Positions 1 through 8,755 of a stretch of 64,000 nt of DNA are shown one piece after another. Below the pieces are notes generated by a model, which saw only the letters and a list, made by a program, of their open reading frames with translations, did not search any database and was not told where the DNA came from. Within the stretch, counting starts at the first letter, position 1. Every line of letters begins with the position of its first letter. Source of the DNA: Bacteroidaceae bacterium (GTDB lineage Bacteria; Bacteroidota; Bacteroidia; Bacteroidales; Bacteroidaceae); assembly GCA_024401095.1 (NCBI GenBank), contig JAKSLR010000002.1, positions 1 to 64,000 on the forward strand. The letters are read 5' to 3'. The position numbers and the translations under genes were made by a program.

Positions 1-1352
1 CAGAAGTGCTTGAAAATATTTCCAAGAACTTCATCAGAAGTAATTTGACCACCAGTAACCTCTGCTAAATGGAAAAGTGCTTCTCTTAAATCCTGACTCA
101 CGAAATCTCCGGAGAGGTTCATTTCTAAGCCCTCTTTTACGCGAGAGATGGATTCAAGCGCTTTGGAGAGTGCCTCTAAGTGGCGGACATTGGTGATAAG
201 AATATCGCTTTGGTTCATTTTGCCGGTCATGGTGTCAATGAGCTGCTGCTCCAGCTCTGCAATACCTTGGCCATTTTTGGCTGAGATAGGAGTCAAAGCG
301 GCTTGCTGAGGCTCTTCTTGGTCACACTTGTTCCAGAGCTGGATAAGCGTTTTACCTTCACAATGTTCCTGTACCAGATTCATTTCTGCAGGAGTTAATT
401 GGGCATCGGGTGAGGTGAGCAGTAAGACGATGTCTGCACGATCAATCATCTGATAACTGCGCTCTATGCCCAAATTCTCAATTTCATCGGAAGTTTCACG
501 AATGCCTGCGGTGTCAATGAAACGGAAAAGAATGCCACCCAGGGTGATGGTATCTTCTATGGTATCTCGGGTGGTACCCTTTATGCTGCTCACAATGGCT
601 CTCTCTTCGTGGAGAAGTGCATTAAGCAAGGTGCTCTTTCCTGCATTTGAAGGGCCGATTATGGCTACGGGAACACCATTCTTGATGCTATTACCCGTAT
701 GGAAACTGTTCACTAAGCGCGAAAGGGTAGTGCTGATTTTCTCTGTCAGTGCAGTGAGTTCTGAACGGTCGGCAAATTCCAGCTCCTCGTGATCTCCAAA
801 ATCCAGTTCCAGTTCCAGAAGTGAGGTAATGTGCAAAAGCTGTTCACGAAGATGAGTAAGTTCCTTGCTGAAGTCGCCACGCATTTGGCTCATGGCTATT
901 CTGTGGCTGGCTGCAGAGTTAGATGCAATGAGGTCGGCCACGGCTTCTGCCTGGCTAAGATCCATCTTGCCGTTCAAGAAAGCACGTTGGGTAAATTCTC
1001 CCGGTAAGGCCATTCGGCAGCCGTTCTTCATGAGCAGTTCCAGTACTTGCTGAAGGATATATTGTGATCCGTGACAAGATATTTCTGCGCTTTCTTCGCC
1101 GGTATAACTATGATTGTCCTTGAAGAGAGTGACCAATACTTCATCTATGACTTTTCCTTTTTCATCCAAGATATGGCCGAAAATCACGGAATGACTTTCT
1201 CTTTCAGTCAAGTTTTTTTTGCCCAATGGGCGAAAGATTGGTTCCAGGCAATGAAAGGTATTATTGCCAGAGATGCGAATGATGCCAAGTGCTCCTCCCG
1301 GCGCTGTGGCTACTGCACAGATAGTATCTTCGGAATATAATTTTTGTTTCAT
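1..1352 (-). CDS. mnmE: tRNA uridine-5-carboxymethylaminomethyl synthesis GTPase MnmE (C-terminal few codons missing)
   Basis: MnmE with MnmG modifies the wobble uridine of several tRNAs in the cytoplasm. The reverse-strand reading frame runs without a stop from the ATG at 1350-1352 to the window edge, about 450 residues, and lacks only the last few codons, where the family's CIGK motif would lie. The N-terminal folate-binding part begins MKQKLYSEDTICAVATAPGG. The inserted G domain shows a P-loop (GPSNAGKST), TTRD, DTAG, NKCD and SAK motifs in order. Most family members have GxPNxGKS; Ser instead of Asn/Pro in this loop is a small variation. Downstream genes on this strand are outside the window. 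Upstream, the plus-strand gene at 1440 is divergent. Confidence 0.95.
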   Translation of the reverse strand, partial: MKQKLYSEDTICAVATAPGGALGIIRISGNNTFHCLEPIFRPLGKKNLTERESHSVIFGHILDEKGKVIDEVLVTLFKDNHSYTGEESAEISCHGSQYILQQVLELLMKNGCRMALPGEFTQRAFLNGKMDLSQAEAVADLIASNSAASHRIAMSQMRGDFSKELTHLREQLLHITSLLELELDFGDHEELEFADRSELTALTEKISTTLSRLVNSFHTGNSIKNGVPVAIIGPSNAGKSTLLNALLHEERAIVSSIKGTTRDTIEDTITLGGILFRFIDTAGIRETSDEIENLGIERSYQMIDRADIVLLLTSPDAQLTPAEMNLVQEHCEGKTLIQLWNKCDQEEPQQAALTPISAKNGQGIAELEQQLIDTMTGKMNQSDILITNVRHLEALSKALESISRVKEGLEMNLSGDFVSQDLREALFHLAEVTGGQITSDEVLGNIFKHF

Positions 1353-1409
1353 AGACGTGCAAAATTATAAAAAAAGAATAAAACGGGAGAGGGATTCATT
1401 AATATTTTG

Positions 1410-1417
1410 TATTTTTG
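1410..1417 (+). promoter_or_regulatory. Bacteroidetes-type -7 box
   Basis: TATTTTTG matches TAnnTTTG and ends 22 bp before the ATG at 1440. No TTTG is found at the ideal -33 distance, so this is a half-supported promoter for the PD40 protein gene. Confidence 0.45.
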
Positions 1418-1439
1418 TGACATAAACGAATAATTGCCT

Positions 1440-2696
1440 ATGAAAAGATTATACATGTTGGCGTTGGCTGTAGTGATAGGATTAAACACCTATGCTCAGC
1501 AGAATGTCAAAAAATTGGCAGAGAAGGGTGATGTACAAGCCTGTATAACCCTTGCAAAGCAGGAAATGACCAATTATTGCTTTGAAGAGGCTACAGAGTG
1601 GCTGGAAAAGGCTGAAACGACTCTCAAGAAGAAAAAACAGAAAAATGATGAGATAGAGCAACTCTTGCAGGAGGCAGCTCATGGCGAACGTATGCTTAGA
1701 GGTACTGACCAAGTGCTCATCATTGACAGCATGGTGGTGGATAAGGCAGAGTTTCTCCAAGCCTATCATCTGAGTGAGGAGACAGGTTCTCTGGATTCTT
1801 ATGCTCATTTCTTCACTTCGGTAGAAGATGGTTCATTGTATATGACCGAATTGGGTGACCGCCTTTATTTCGGTAAACGTATGGAGGACGGAAGCAAGCG
1901 CATCTGTACGAGTGACCAGTTGGCCGACGGATCTTGGGGTGAGCCTCATGAGGTGACTGGAATAGCCGGAGATGGTACTGAAGAGGATTATCCTTTTATG
2001 GCAAGCGATGGTACAACGCTGTACTTTGCTTCGAACGGACGCCCTGAAGGAATGGGTGGCTATGACATCTATGTAACCCGTGCTACAGAAGGAACGAATT
2101 ACTTGAAACCAGAGAATATGGGTTTACCTTACAACTCGCCATACAATGACTACATGATGGTTATCGATGAGTTGAACGAATTGGGATGGTTCGCCTCCGA
2201 CCGTTATCAACCCGAAGGTAAAGTCTGCATCTATGTCTTTGTGCCAAATGAAAGCCGCCATCCGTTTGATTACGACAATGACGACTATGATAAAATCCGT
2301 GCCACAGCCTTATTGCGAAGCATCAAGGTGACCCAAGATGATAAAGATGCGCTTCAGAAAGGCCGCCTTCACCTGAAAGAGGCCCTGTTGTATCGCCCTG
2401 AAGACAAAAGCTTGAATGTAAAGGAATTCTCTTTAGTTATAGACGACAGTAGAGTCTATACTTCTTATATTCATTTCAAGAATAATCAAGCAGCAATGCT
2501 TTGTAAGGAATGGGTGGCCAAGAAAAGGCAATTGGATGATTTGAGAAGTGCTCTTGAGGAGAATCGTCTGAATTATTCAAAGGGACAGTATAAGCTTGCT
2601 TCTACTATCCGTACCCAGGAAACTCAGTTGGAGAGTCTTTCAAAAGAAGTGAAAGAGATGGAAAAGCAAGTGAGACGATTGGAATTGTCAAAATGA
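1440..2696 (+). CDS. Secreted PD40 (WD40-like beta-propeller) protein with C-terminal coiled coil
   Basis: The protein has 418 residues from the ATG at 1440; a TTG two codons earlier is less likely. It starts with a signal peptide ending near LNTYAQ, so it should be periplasmic or envelope-associated. Residues about 165-270 carry PD40-type propeller strands, for example DYPFMASDGTTLYFASNGRP and GGYDIYVTRA, as seen in TolB-like and OmpA-associated Bacteroidetes proteins. The last ~80 residues are rich in Lys, Glu, Gln and Leu in coiled-coil style. No OmpA or peptidoglycan-binding domain is visible. The stop overlaps the start of the nucleoside phosphorylase gene (ATGA), so the two are co-transcribed and probably translationally coupled. 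Its exact role is unknown. Confidence 0.8.
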   Translation: MKRLYMLALAVVIGLNTYAQQNVKKLAEKGDVQACITLAKQEMTNYCFEEATEWLEKAETTLKKKKQKNDEIEQLLQEAAHGERMLRGTDQVLIIDSMVVDKAEFLQAYHLSEETGSLDSYAHFFTSVEDGSLYMTELGDRLYFGKRMEDGSKRICTSDQLADGSWGEPHEVTGIAGDGTEEDYPFMASDGTTLYFASNGRPEGMGGYDIYVTRATEGTNYLKPENMGLPYNSPYNDYMMVIDELNELGWFASDRYQPEGKVCIYVFVPNESRHPFDYDNDDYDKIRATALLRSIKVTQDDKDALQKGRLHLKEALLYRPEDKSLNVKEFSLVIDDSRVYTSYIHFKNNQAAMLCKEWVAKKRQLDDLRSALEENRLNYSKGQYKLASTIRTQETQLESLSKEVKEMEKQVRRLELSK

Positions 2697-3571
2697 ACGA
2701 GTTGAAGACTTTTGCAGAATCAGAATTGGTCATTAATGAAGATGGAAGTGCGTTTCACCTTCATCTGAAACCTGGACAGATAGCTCATAAGGTAATACTT
2801 GTGGGTGACCCAGGTAGGGTAGAGATGGTTGCAGCTCATTTTGAAAAGAAGGAGCTAGAGGTGTATAACCGAGAATTCCATACGGTGACAGGTGTCTATA
2901 AAGGCAAGCCGATTACTGTGCTCTCTACAGGTATAGGATGCGATAATATAGATATTGTAGTCAATGAATTGGATGCATTGGTAAACATCGATTTCAAGAC
3001 ACGTCATGAAAAGAAAGATCATGTAACCTTGGAACTTGTCAGAATAGGTACTTGCGGAGGTTTACAGGAATTTACACCTGTGGGTACCTATATATGTTCT
3101 GAGAAATCTGTGGGCTTCGATGGCTTGCTGAATTTCTACGCAGGTCGCAATGATGTCTGTGATTTGGAATTTGAGAAGGCATTTACGGAACATATGTCGT
3201 GGAATCCACTTTTATGTGCTCCTTATGTCATAGACAGTAATCCAGAGTTGCGTGACCGGATTGCAGGAACAGATATGGTAAGAGGTGTAACCATTGCCTG
3301 TGGCGGATTCTACGGTCCTCAGGGGCGTGAACTTCGTATTCCTTTGGCAGATCCCTTACAGAATGAAAAACTGGCTAATTTCGAGTATAAAGGCTATAAA
3401 ATAACAAACTTTGAAATGGAAAGCAGTGCGCTACAAGGCCTCGCTGCATTATTGGGGCATAAGGCCACTACGGTTTGTCTGGTAGCTGCTAACCGATTTG
3501 CAAGGAAAATGAATACGGAGTATAAAAATTCCATGGATTCTCTGGTGCAGACGGTTTTAGAAAGGATATAA
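2693..3571 (+). CDS. Nucleoside phosphorylase (PNP/UDP family, probably uridine phosphorylase type)
   Basis: Predicted cytoplasmic enzyme of 292 residues that cleaves nucleosides with phosphate to base and ribose-1-phosphate. The phosphate-binding start VILVGDPGRVEMVAAHF and the TGIGCDNIDIVVNELDAL segment are typical of the PNP_UDP_1 fold. Near the C-terminus, ITNFEMESSALQGLAALLGH carries the Glu-Met-Glu motif that contacts ribose. The family splits into uridine and purine enzymes and the sequence alone does not settle which. It starts inside the stop of the PD40 gene, with a strong terminator just after its own stop. Confidence 0.88.
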   Translation: MNELKTFAESELVINEDGSAFHLHLKPGQIAHKVILVGDPGRVEMVAAHFEKKELEVYNREFHTVTGVYKGKPITVLSTGIGCDNIDIVVNELDALVNIDFKTRHEKKDHVTLELVRIGTCGGLQEFTPVGTYICSEKSVGFDGLLNFYAGRNDVCDLEFEKAFTEHMSWNPLLCAPYVIDSNPELRDRIAGTDMVRGVTIACGGFYGPQGRELRIPLADPLQNEKLANFEYKGYKITNFEMESSALQGLAALLGHKATTVCLVAANRFARKMNTEYKNSMDSLVQTVLERI

Positions 3572-3605
3572 AAAAAGTCTCAGTCAAAACGGCTGAGACT
3601 TTTTG
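3571..3605 (+). terminator. Rho-independent terminator after the phosphorylase gene
   Basis: A 13-bp stem, 3571-3583 paired with 3593-3605, encloses a 9-nt loop. The A-rich 5' flank and T-rich 3' flank suggest it can work in both directions between the convergent phosphorylase and oxidoreductase genes. Confidence 0.9.
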
Positions 3606-3624
3606 TTTACTATATTGGTTCTTG

Positions 3625-5979
3625 TTATTTGCTTAACATAGCATCCATATTGGCTGCTGCACGGCGACCATCTCCCATGGCAAGGATAACGGTAGCTCCA
3701 CCGCGGACAATATCACCACCAGCGAAGATGGTAGGAATGTTACTCTGCATCTTTTCGTTTACTGCAATGGTATTCTTGCGGCCTAATTCCAATCCTTCAA
3801 CAGACTTTGGAACAATAGGATTTGGAGATACACCAACAGCTACAACGGCGAAGTCAATGTCTAAGGTTACGGTTGCTCCAGGGATAGCAACAGGAGAGCG
3901 GCGTCCAGAGGCATCTGGTTCTCCAAGTTCCATCTTCTGCAATACAACTCCACATACAGCGCCCTTCTCATCTGCAAGATATTCCAGAGGGTTGTGCAAG
4001 GTCAGGAATTCAATGCCCTCTTCCTTTGCATGCTTTACTTCTTCTGCACGTGCAGGCATTTCCTTGTCGCTTCGGCGATAAACAATCCAAACTTTTTCTG
4101 CACCCAGACGCTTTGCTGTACGGCAGCTATCCATGGCTGTATTACCACCACCGACAACCATAACTCGCTTTCCCTTCATGATAGGAGTGTCAAACATAGC
4201 ATTTGATGCATCCATCAAGTTGATACGAGTCAAGTATTCGTTAGATGACATGATACCGGTGCTGTTCTCGCCAGGGATACCCATGAAGTTAGGCAAACCT
4301 GCACCCGATGCAATGAAAATACCCTTGAAGCCTTGTTCTTCCAGTTCTGCCACACCGATGGTCTTTCCGATGACACAGTCCTTGACAAACTTTACACCCA
4401 GCTTTTCCAAGTTCTGAATTTCAACATCTACAATCTTGTTTGGCAAACGGAATTCAGGAATACCATATTTTAATACACCACCAATTTCATGCAGTGCTTC
4501 GAAAACAGTTACGTCGTATCCACTCTTGATCATGTCGCCAGCAAAGCTCAAGCCAGCAGGGCCAGAACCTACTACGGCTACCTTAATACCCTTGGCTGGT
4601 GCCTTCTCTGGAAGAGAAATATTGCCTGTCTCACGTTCATAATCAGCAACGAAACGCTCCAGATTACCGATAGCAACGGCTGGCTCGTTCATCTTCAAAT
4701 GGATACACTGACTTTCGCACTGTTTTTCCTGAGGACATACACGACCACATACTGCTGGCAGAGCAGAGGTTGACTTCAAGACTTTTGCAGCGTCAAGGAA
4801 GTGACCACGCTCTACATTCTTGATGAATGAAGGAATATTGATGCTTACAGGACAACCTTGCATACAAGTTGGGTTCTTGCAATCCAGACAACGCTTAGCT
4901 TCTGTCAACGCCTGCTCAACTGTCAATCCTGTATTTACTTCTTCTGTACGGGTAGTAGCACGATATACAGGATCTAATTCTCCCATTACGCATCGCTCAA
5001 TAGCAGTGCGTTCCTTAGCTTTCATGCTCTTCTGCAGTTCCTTACGCCATTCTGCATCGCGGTCAGTCAATTCAGCAAGAGTTGCTTTACCGTCGGTTTC
5101 TGCAGGAGCAGGAAGTTCAACTTTTGTTCCGCAATTAGCACCTTCAGGACATCCGCACACGTGAGCTTCCAGCTTCTTCATCTCTTCCATTTCGATAGGC
5201 TTGAAAGCACCCATGCGCTTGAACATCTCGTCAAAGTCTACTGCGTGACCGTCGAATTCAGGGCCATCTACGCAAACAAACTTCATCTTTCCACCTACGG
5301 TAATACGGCATGCACCGCACATTCCGGTACCGTCTACCATGATGGTATTCAAGGATACGTCGGTAGGGATTTCATATTTCTTAGTCAGCAAACAGCAGAA
5401 CTTCATCATGATGGCAGGGCCAATGGCAAAGCACTTGTCTACCTTTTCGCGCTGAATGACGCTTTCAATTCCAACGGTAACAACTCCCTTGTTTCCATAG
5501 GAACCGTCATCTGTCATGATGATAACCTCATCGGAATGCTTGCGAACCTCTTCTTCCAGAATAATAAGTTCCTTGGTACGTCCTGCTAGTACAGAAATAA
5601 CTCTGTTTCCAGCTTCTTTCAATGCTTTGATGATAGGAAGCATAGGTGCTACACCTACACCACCACCAGCGCATACTACAGTTCCAAAGTTCTCAATATG
5701 AGTAGCTTGTCCCAGAGGACCTACTACATCGAGGATGCTGTCACCTTCATTCAATTGGCACAACTTGGTAGAAGTCAAGCCAACGGTTTGAACGACTAAA
5801 GTGATGGTACCTGCAGCTACGTTTGAATCTGCAATGGTCAAAGGAATACGTTCTCCCTTTTCATCAACTCGAATGATAACGAAATGACCAGCGCGTCGGG
5901 ATTTTGCAATCAGAGGAGCTTCAACTTCCAAGAGGAATACTTTCTCTGAGAATTGTTGTTTGCGGACAATCTTATTCAT
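3625..5979 (-). CDS. Fused NfnA/NfnB-like oxidoreductase (ferredoxin-NADP reductase/SudB half plus GltD/SudA half)
   Basis: A 784-residue protein from the ATG at 5977-5979; an upstream in-frame ATG would add 16 unlikely residues. Residues 1 to about 285 form a dihydroorotate-dehydrogenase-electron-transfer-like module with FAD and NAD segments (VVCAGGGVGVAPMLPIIKAL) and a [2Fe-2S] motif (GTGMCGACRITV followed by FVCVDG). The rest is a GltD/SudA-like module: paired cysteine clusters (CLDCKNPTCMQGCPV and CGRVCPQEKQCESQC) for [4Fe-4S], then two dinucleotide folds (VVGSGPAGLSFAGDM and VMVVGGGNTAMDSC). In Thermotoga and clostridia these are separate subunits of NADH-dependent ferredoxin:NADP+ oxidoreductase or sulfide dehydrogenase. 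Fusion is known in Bacteroidetes. Electron bifurcation is plausible but not provable from sequence. Confidence 0.85.
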   Translation of the reverse strand: MNKIVRKQQFSEKVFLLEVEAPLIAKSRRAGHFVIIRVDEKGERIPLTIADSNVAAGTITLVVQTVGLTSTKLCQLNEGDSILDVVGPLGQATHIENFGTVVCAGGGVGVAPMLPIIKALKEAGNRVISVLAGRTKELIILEEEVRKHSDEVIIMTDDGSYGNKGVVTVGIESVIQREKVDKCFAIGPAIMMKFCCLLTKKYEIPTDVSLNTIMVDGTGMCGACRITVGGKMKFVCVDGPEFDGHAVDFDEMFKRMGAFKPIEMEEMKKLEAHVCGCPEGANCGTKVELPAPAETDGKATLAELTDRDAEWRKELQKSMKAKERTAIERCVMGELDPVYRATTRTEEVNTGLTVEQALTEAKRCLDCKNPTCMQGCPVSINIPSFIKNVERGHFLDAAKVLKSTSALPAVCGRVCPQEKQCESQCIHLKMNEPAVAIGNLERFVADYERETGNISLPEKAPAKGIKVAVVGSGPAGLSFAGDMIKSGYDVTVFEALHEIGGVLKYGIPEFRLPNKIVDVEIQNLEKLGVKFVKDCVIGKTIGVAELEEQGFKGIFIASGAGLPNFMGIPGENSTGIMSSNEYLTRINLMDASNAMFDTPIMKGKRVMVVGGGNTAMDSCRTAKRLGAEKVWIVYRRSDKEMPARAEEVKHAKEEGIEFLTLHNPLEYLADEKGAVCGVVLQKMELGEPDASGRRSPVAIPGATVTLDIDFAVVAVGVSPNPIVPKSVEGLELGRKNTIAVNEKMQSNIPTIFAGGDIVRGGATVILAMGDGRRAAANMDAMLSK

Positions 5980-6015
5980 TTTGTTTGTGTTAAACTCTCT
6001 TTTTGTTATTTGTTT

Positions 6016-6050
6016 TAAAAAGAGCATCCCTTTTCGCCAAAAGGGATGCT
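6016..6050 (-). terminator. Rho-independent terminator after serS
   Basis: A perfect 12-bp stem (6023-6034 with 6039-6050, AGCATCCCTTTT and its complement) has a 4-nt loop. Read on the minus strand it is followed by a T-run. It separates serS from the oxidoreductase gene. Confidence 0.9.
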
Positions 6051-6072
6051 TTTGTGTATTTGTCTTTTATGA

Positions 6073-7389
6073 TTAGTCAATCATTTCAAAGCCAGTGAAT
6101 GCCTGGAGTGCTTTTGGAATCTTGATACCTTCTGGTGTCTGGTTGTTTTCCAGCAAAGCAGCAACGATACGTGGGAGAGCCAGAGCAGAACCATTCAAAG
6201 TATGGCAAAGTTCTGTCTTCTTGTCTGCGTTACGATAACGGCACTTCAAGCGGTTTGCCTGATAAGTGTCGAAGTTTGATACAGAAGAAACTTCCAACCA
6301 ACGCTTCTGAGCCTCTGAATAAACTTCAAAGTCATAGCAGATGGCAGAGGTAAAGCTCTGGTCGCCACCACACAGACGAAGGATACGATATGGCAATTCC
6401 AGCTTCTGCAGCAGACCTTCTACGTGTGCCAGCATTTCCTTATGGCTCTCAGCTGAGTGCTCTGGAGTATCAATGCGTACGATCTCAATCTTTGAGAATT
6501 CGTGCAGACGGTTCAAACCACGAACATCCTTGCCGTATGAACCTGCCTCGCGACGGAAGCACTGAGTATATGCGCAGTTCTTGATAGGAAGATCCTTTTC
6601 ATCCAGGATTACATCGCGATAGATGTTGGTTACAGGAACTTCTGCTGTAGGGATGAGGTAGAGGTCATCCAGATTGCAATGATACATCTGACCTTCCTTG
6701 TCAGGAAGCTGACCTGTACCATAACCAGATGCTGCATTTACAACAGTAGGAGGCATGATTTCCTCATAACCAGCCTTGCTAGCTTCTGCAAGGAAGAAAT
6801 TAATCAATGCGCGCTGCAACTGAGCACCTTTTCCTCTGTAAACAGGGAAACCAGCACCAGTAATCTTTACACCAAGGTCAAAGTCAATGAGGTTATATTT
6901 CTTGGCAAGTTCCCAATGTGGTAATTTTGCTGACTCAATAACAGGATTTGCATCCCAGTTACCAACGGTATCTTGGCCAACGACACACTCTTTCAGGTTT
7001 GATTTAACTACCCAGTTGTCTTCTGCGCAAGAGCCTTCTGGAACCTCATCGTAAGGAATATTTGGAATGGTACAAAGCTGTGCGGTAAGCTCGTCCTGAG
7101 CCTGCTTCATCTGTTCTTCCAATGCCTTGTTTGTCTCTTTTAGGGCTGCTACCTGAGCCTTTGCTGCTTCTGCTTCAGCTTTCTGACCCTGCTTCATGAA
7201 TGCACCAATAGTCTTAGCCAACTTGTTTGCCTCGGCTAAATTCTTATCGAGTTCGTTCTGGGCAGCACGACGCTTGGCATCGATTTCCTGAACTTTTGCA
7301 ATAGCTTCCTCTGCACCATTGAAGTGCTTTTTGTTCAAACCGGCAATAACTTTCTCGGTTTGCTCATTGATTAATTTCAGTGTAAGCAT
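6073..7389 (-). CDS. serS: Serine--tRNA ligase
   Basis: Cytoplasmic class II aminoacyl-tRNA synthetase of 438 residues that charges tRNA-Ser (and tRNA-Sec where present). Residues about 1-110 form the long antiparallel coiled-coil arm that contacts the tRNA variable loop, rich in Lys, Glu and Ala. The catalytic core shows TAEVPVT, motif 2 (FRREAGSYGKDVRGLNRLHE) and motif 3 (NGSALALPRIVAALLENNQ). Length is slightly above the usual ~425. It is transcribed alone, with a -7 box upstream and a strong hairpin downstream. Confidence 0.98.
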   Translation of the reverse strand: MLTLKLINEQTEKVIAGLNKKHFNGAEEAIAKVQEIDAKRRAAQNELDKNLAEANKLAKTIGAFMKQGQKAEAEAAKAQVAALKETNKALEEQMKQAQDELTAQLCTIPNIPYDEVPEGSCAEDNWVVKSNLKECVVGQDTVGNWDANPVIESAKLPHWELAKKYNLIDFDLGVKITGAGFPVYRGKGAQLQRALINFFLAEASKAGYEEIMPPTVVNAASGYGTGQLPDKEGQMYHCNLDDLYLIPTAEVPVTNIYRDVILDEKDLPIKNCAYTQCFRREAGSYGKDVRGLNRLHEFSKIEIVRIDTPEHSAESHKEMLAHVEGLLQKLELPYRILRLCGGDQSFTSAICYDFEVYSEAQKRWLEVSSVSNFDTYQANRLKCRYRNADKKTELCHTLNGSALALPRIVAALLENNQTPEGIKIPKALQAFTGFEMID

Positions 7390-7423
7390 TTTATAATAAT
7401 TTTCTTGATTTCTGTTTGAGGTG

Positions 7424-7431
7424 CAAAAGTA
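7424..7431 (-). promoter_or_regulatory. -7 box for serS
   Basis: On the minus strand this reads TACTTTTG, matching TAnnTTTG, 34 bp before the serS start. No clear -33 TTTG is seen. Confidence 0.5.
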
Positions 7432-7485
7432 CGAAAAAATACTAATACATTCTCTTTAAATCCGTAGGATTTTAAAAAATAAATT

Positions 7486-7526
7486 ACTCCCGACTGCCGG
7501 AATGTACTTCAATGGCAATCGGGAGT
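7486..7526 (-). terminator. Terminator after the C1B peptidase gene
   Basis: A 13-bp stem with one mismatch (7486-7498 with 7514-7526, core ACTCCCGA) has a 15-nt loop. On the minus strand a T-rich stretch follows. It closes the two-gene peptidase operon. Confidence 0.8.
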
Positions 7527-7551
7527 ATACATTTGTCTGGATTATACCAGA

Positions 7552-8733
7552 TTAGATACCTAATTTCTTTCTGATGTCAGCAGGGATAGCATTCTTGTGA
7601 ATCATGTAATAGATAGTCTTTGCACGCACAAAGCTTTCAGACATGTTCAGGAAACCACCCATGTTGTTTCTTGCTGTACCCCAAGAGTTCTTGGTGATAT
7701 AGTACTTAGTACCATTCTGATCCTTTACAATACCGGTGATGTGCATCAGGTGATCGTCAGTTGTCTGGAAAGCATCGTAACCTGCCTGACGAACCTCTGG
7801 AGTGACATTAACCTCTGGACATGGAGCCAGGAACTTGTATGCTTCTTCCTGACGCTGCTGAGGAGTCATGCTTTCAAAGCGTGCACGGTCAGTGCCTGAG
7901 AAATCCTCTACCTTCTGCAACTCTGGATTGATGGCTACACCCTTTGCGTGAGCAAAACCCTTTTCACTTACGTCACCATCCCAACATACGCTATATCCAT
8001 GATTCAGAGCGTAATTCATTACCTGCATCATTTCATCCAGAGGCAGGTTGTACTGCTGGTGGTGCTCCCAGTTGTCTGGAACCTCAACAATAAATGGCTT
8101 ATAATATGGCTTGTGGGTAAAGCTGGTGATTTCTACGTAATCATCCATATTCAAACCAAGGCTTGCAGCGAATGATTTTGGAGTATATTCCTTACCCTTG
8201 TAGTTGAACTTCTCAGGAATAGGACCCAGATAAGTGTCGAAGATATTGTTCAGCATCTTGTAGTATTCAGGAGAACGTTTCTTCATCTTTACTGCAGTTG
8301 CAGAAATTGCACTGATATATGCAGCCATTTCACCGTGGCTGTGGTTTTCTGAGTTGTACATAATGCCGTGGTAAACCTCTTCAGGAACGATACCAACTTG
8401 ATTGAAAGCATTCATCCAGGTGTGAGACAAAGAACCTTGACCAACATTGCCTTGGCCACGGCGCTGGTAATTGTCTTCTGTCTGGTTGAAATACTTCTGA
8501 CGTACAATGAACATTTCAGAGAGGTCATATTCGCCCTTACCCATACGAAGAAGCTCTGTCTCCATGAATGAAGTAGTTGCAAAACACCAGCAGGTACCAG
8601 TAGATGCCTGATTCTTTACAGGGGTGGTTTTCAATCTTACCACGTCAGTGAACTTATACCCTGATTCTTGGGCATTCACGCTAACTGCACCCATGCAAAG
8701 CATGGCTGCCATGATCATAACTTGTTTTTTCAT
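7552..8733 (-). CDS. Secreted C1B-type aminopeptidase (bleomycin hydrolase/PepC family)
   Basis: Papain-fold cysteine peptidase of 393 residues from the ATG at 8731-8733; an earlier ATG would place 11 residues before the signal peptide. The start MKKQVMIMAAMLCMGAVSVNAQ is a signal peptide, so unlike cytosolic PepC it is exported. Catalytic Cys48 lies in NQASTGTCWCF, the His in HLMHITGIV and the Asn in KNSWGT, completing the triad. It lies 22 bp downstream of the C69 dipeptidase gene on the same strand, so the pair probably finishes off peptides in the periplasm. Substrate range is not visible. Confidence 0.9.
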   Translation of the reverse strand: MKKQVMIMAAMLCMGAVSVNAQESGYKFTDVVRLKTTPVKNQASTGTCWCFATTSFMETELLRMGKGEYDLSEMFIVRQKYFNQTEDNYQRRGQGNVGQGSLSHTWMNAFNQVGIVPEEVYHGIMYNSENHSHGEMAAYISAISATAVKMKKRSPEYYKMLNNIFDTYLGPIPEKFNYKGKEYTPKSFAASLGLNMDDYVEITSFTHKPYYKPFIVEVPDNWEHHQQYNLPLDEMMQVMNYALNHGYSVCWDGDVSEKGFAHAKGVAINPELQKVEDFSGTDRARFESMTPQQRQEEAYKFLAPCPEVNVTPEVRQAGYDAFQTTDDHLMHITGIVKDQNGTKYYITKNSWGTARNNMGGFLNMSESFVRAKTIYYMIHKNAIPADIRKKLGI

Positions 8734-8755
8734 TTTTATATTTTGTGTTATTATT

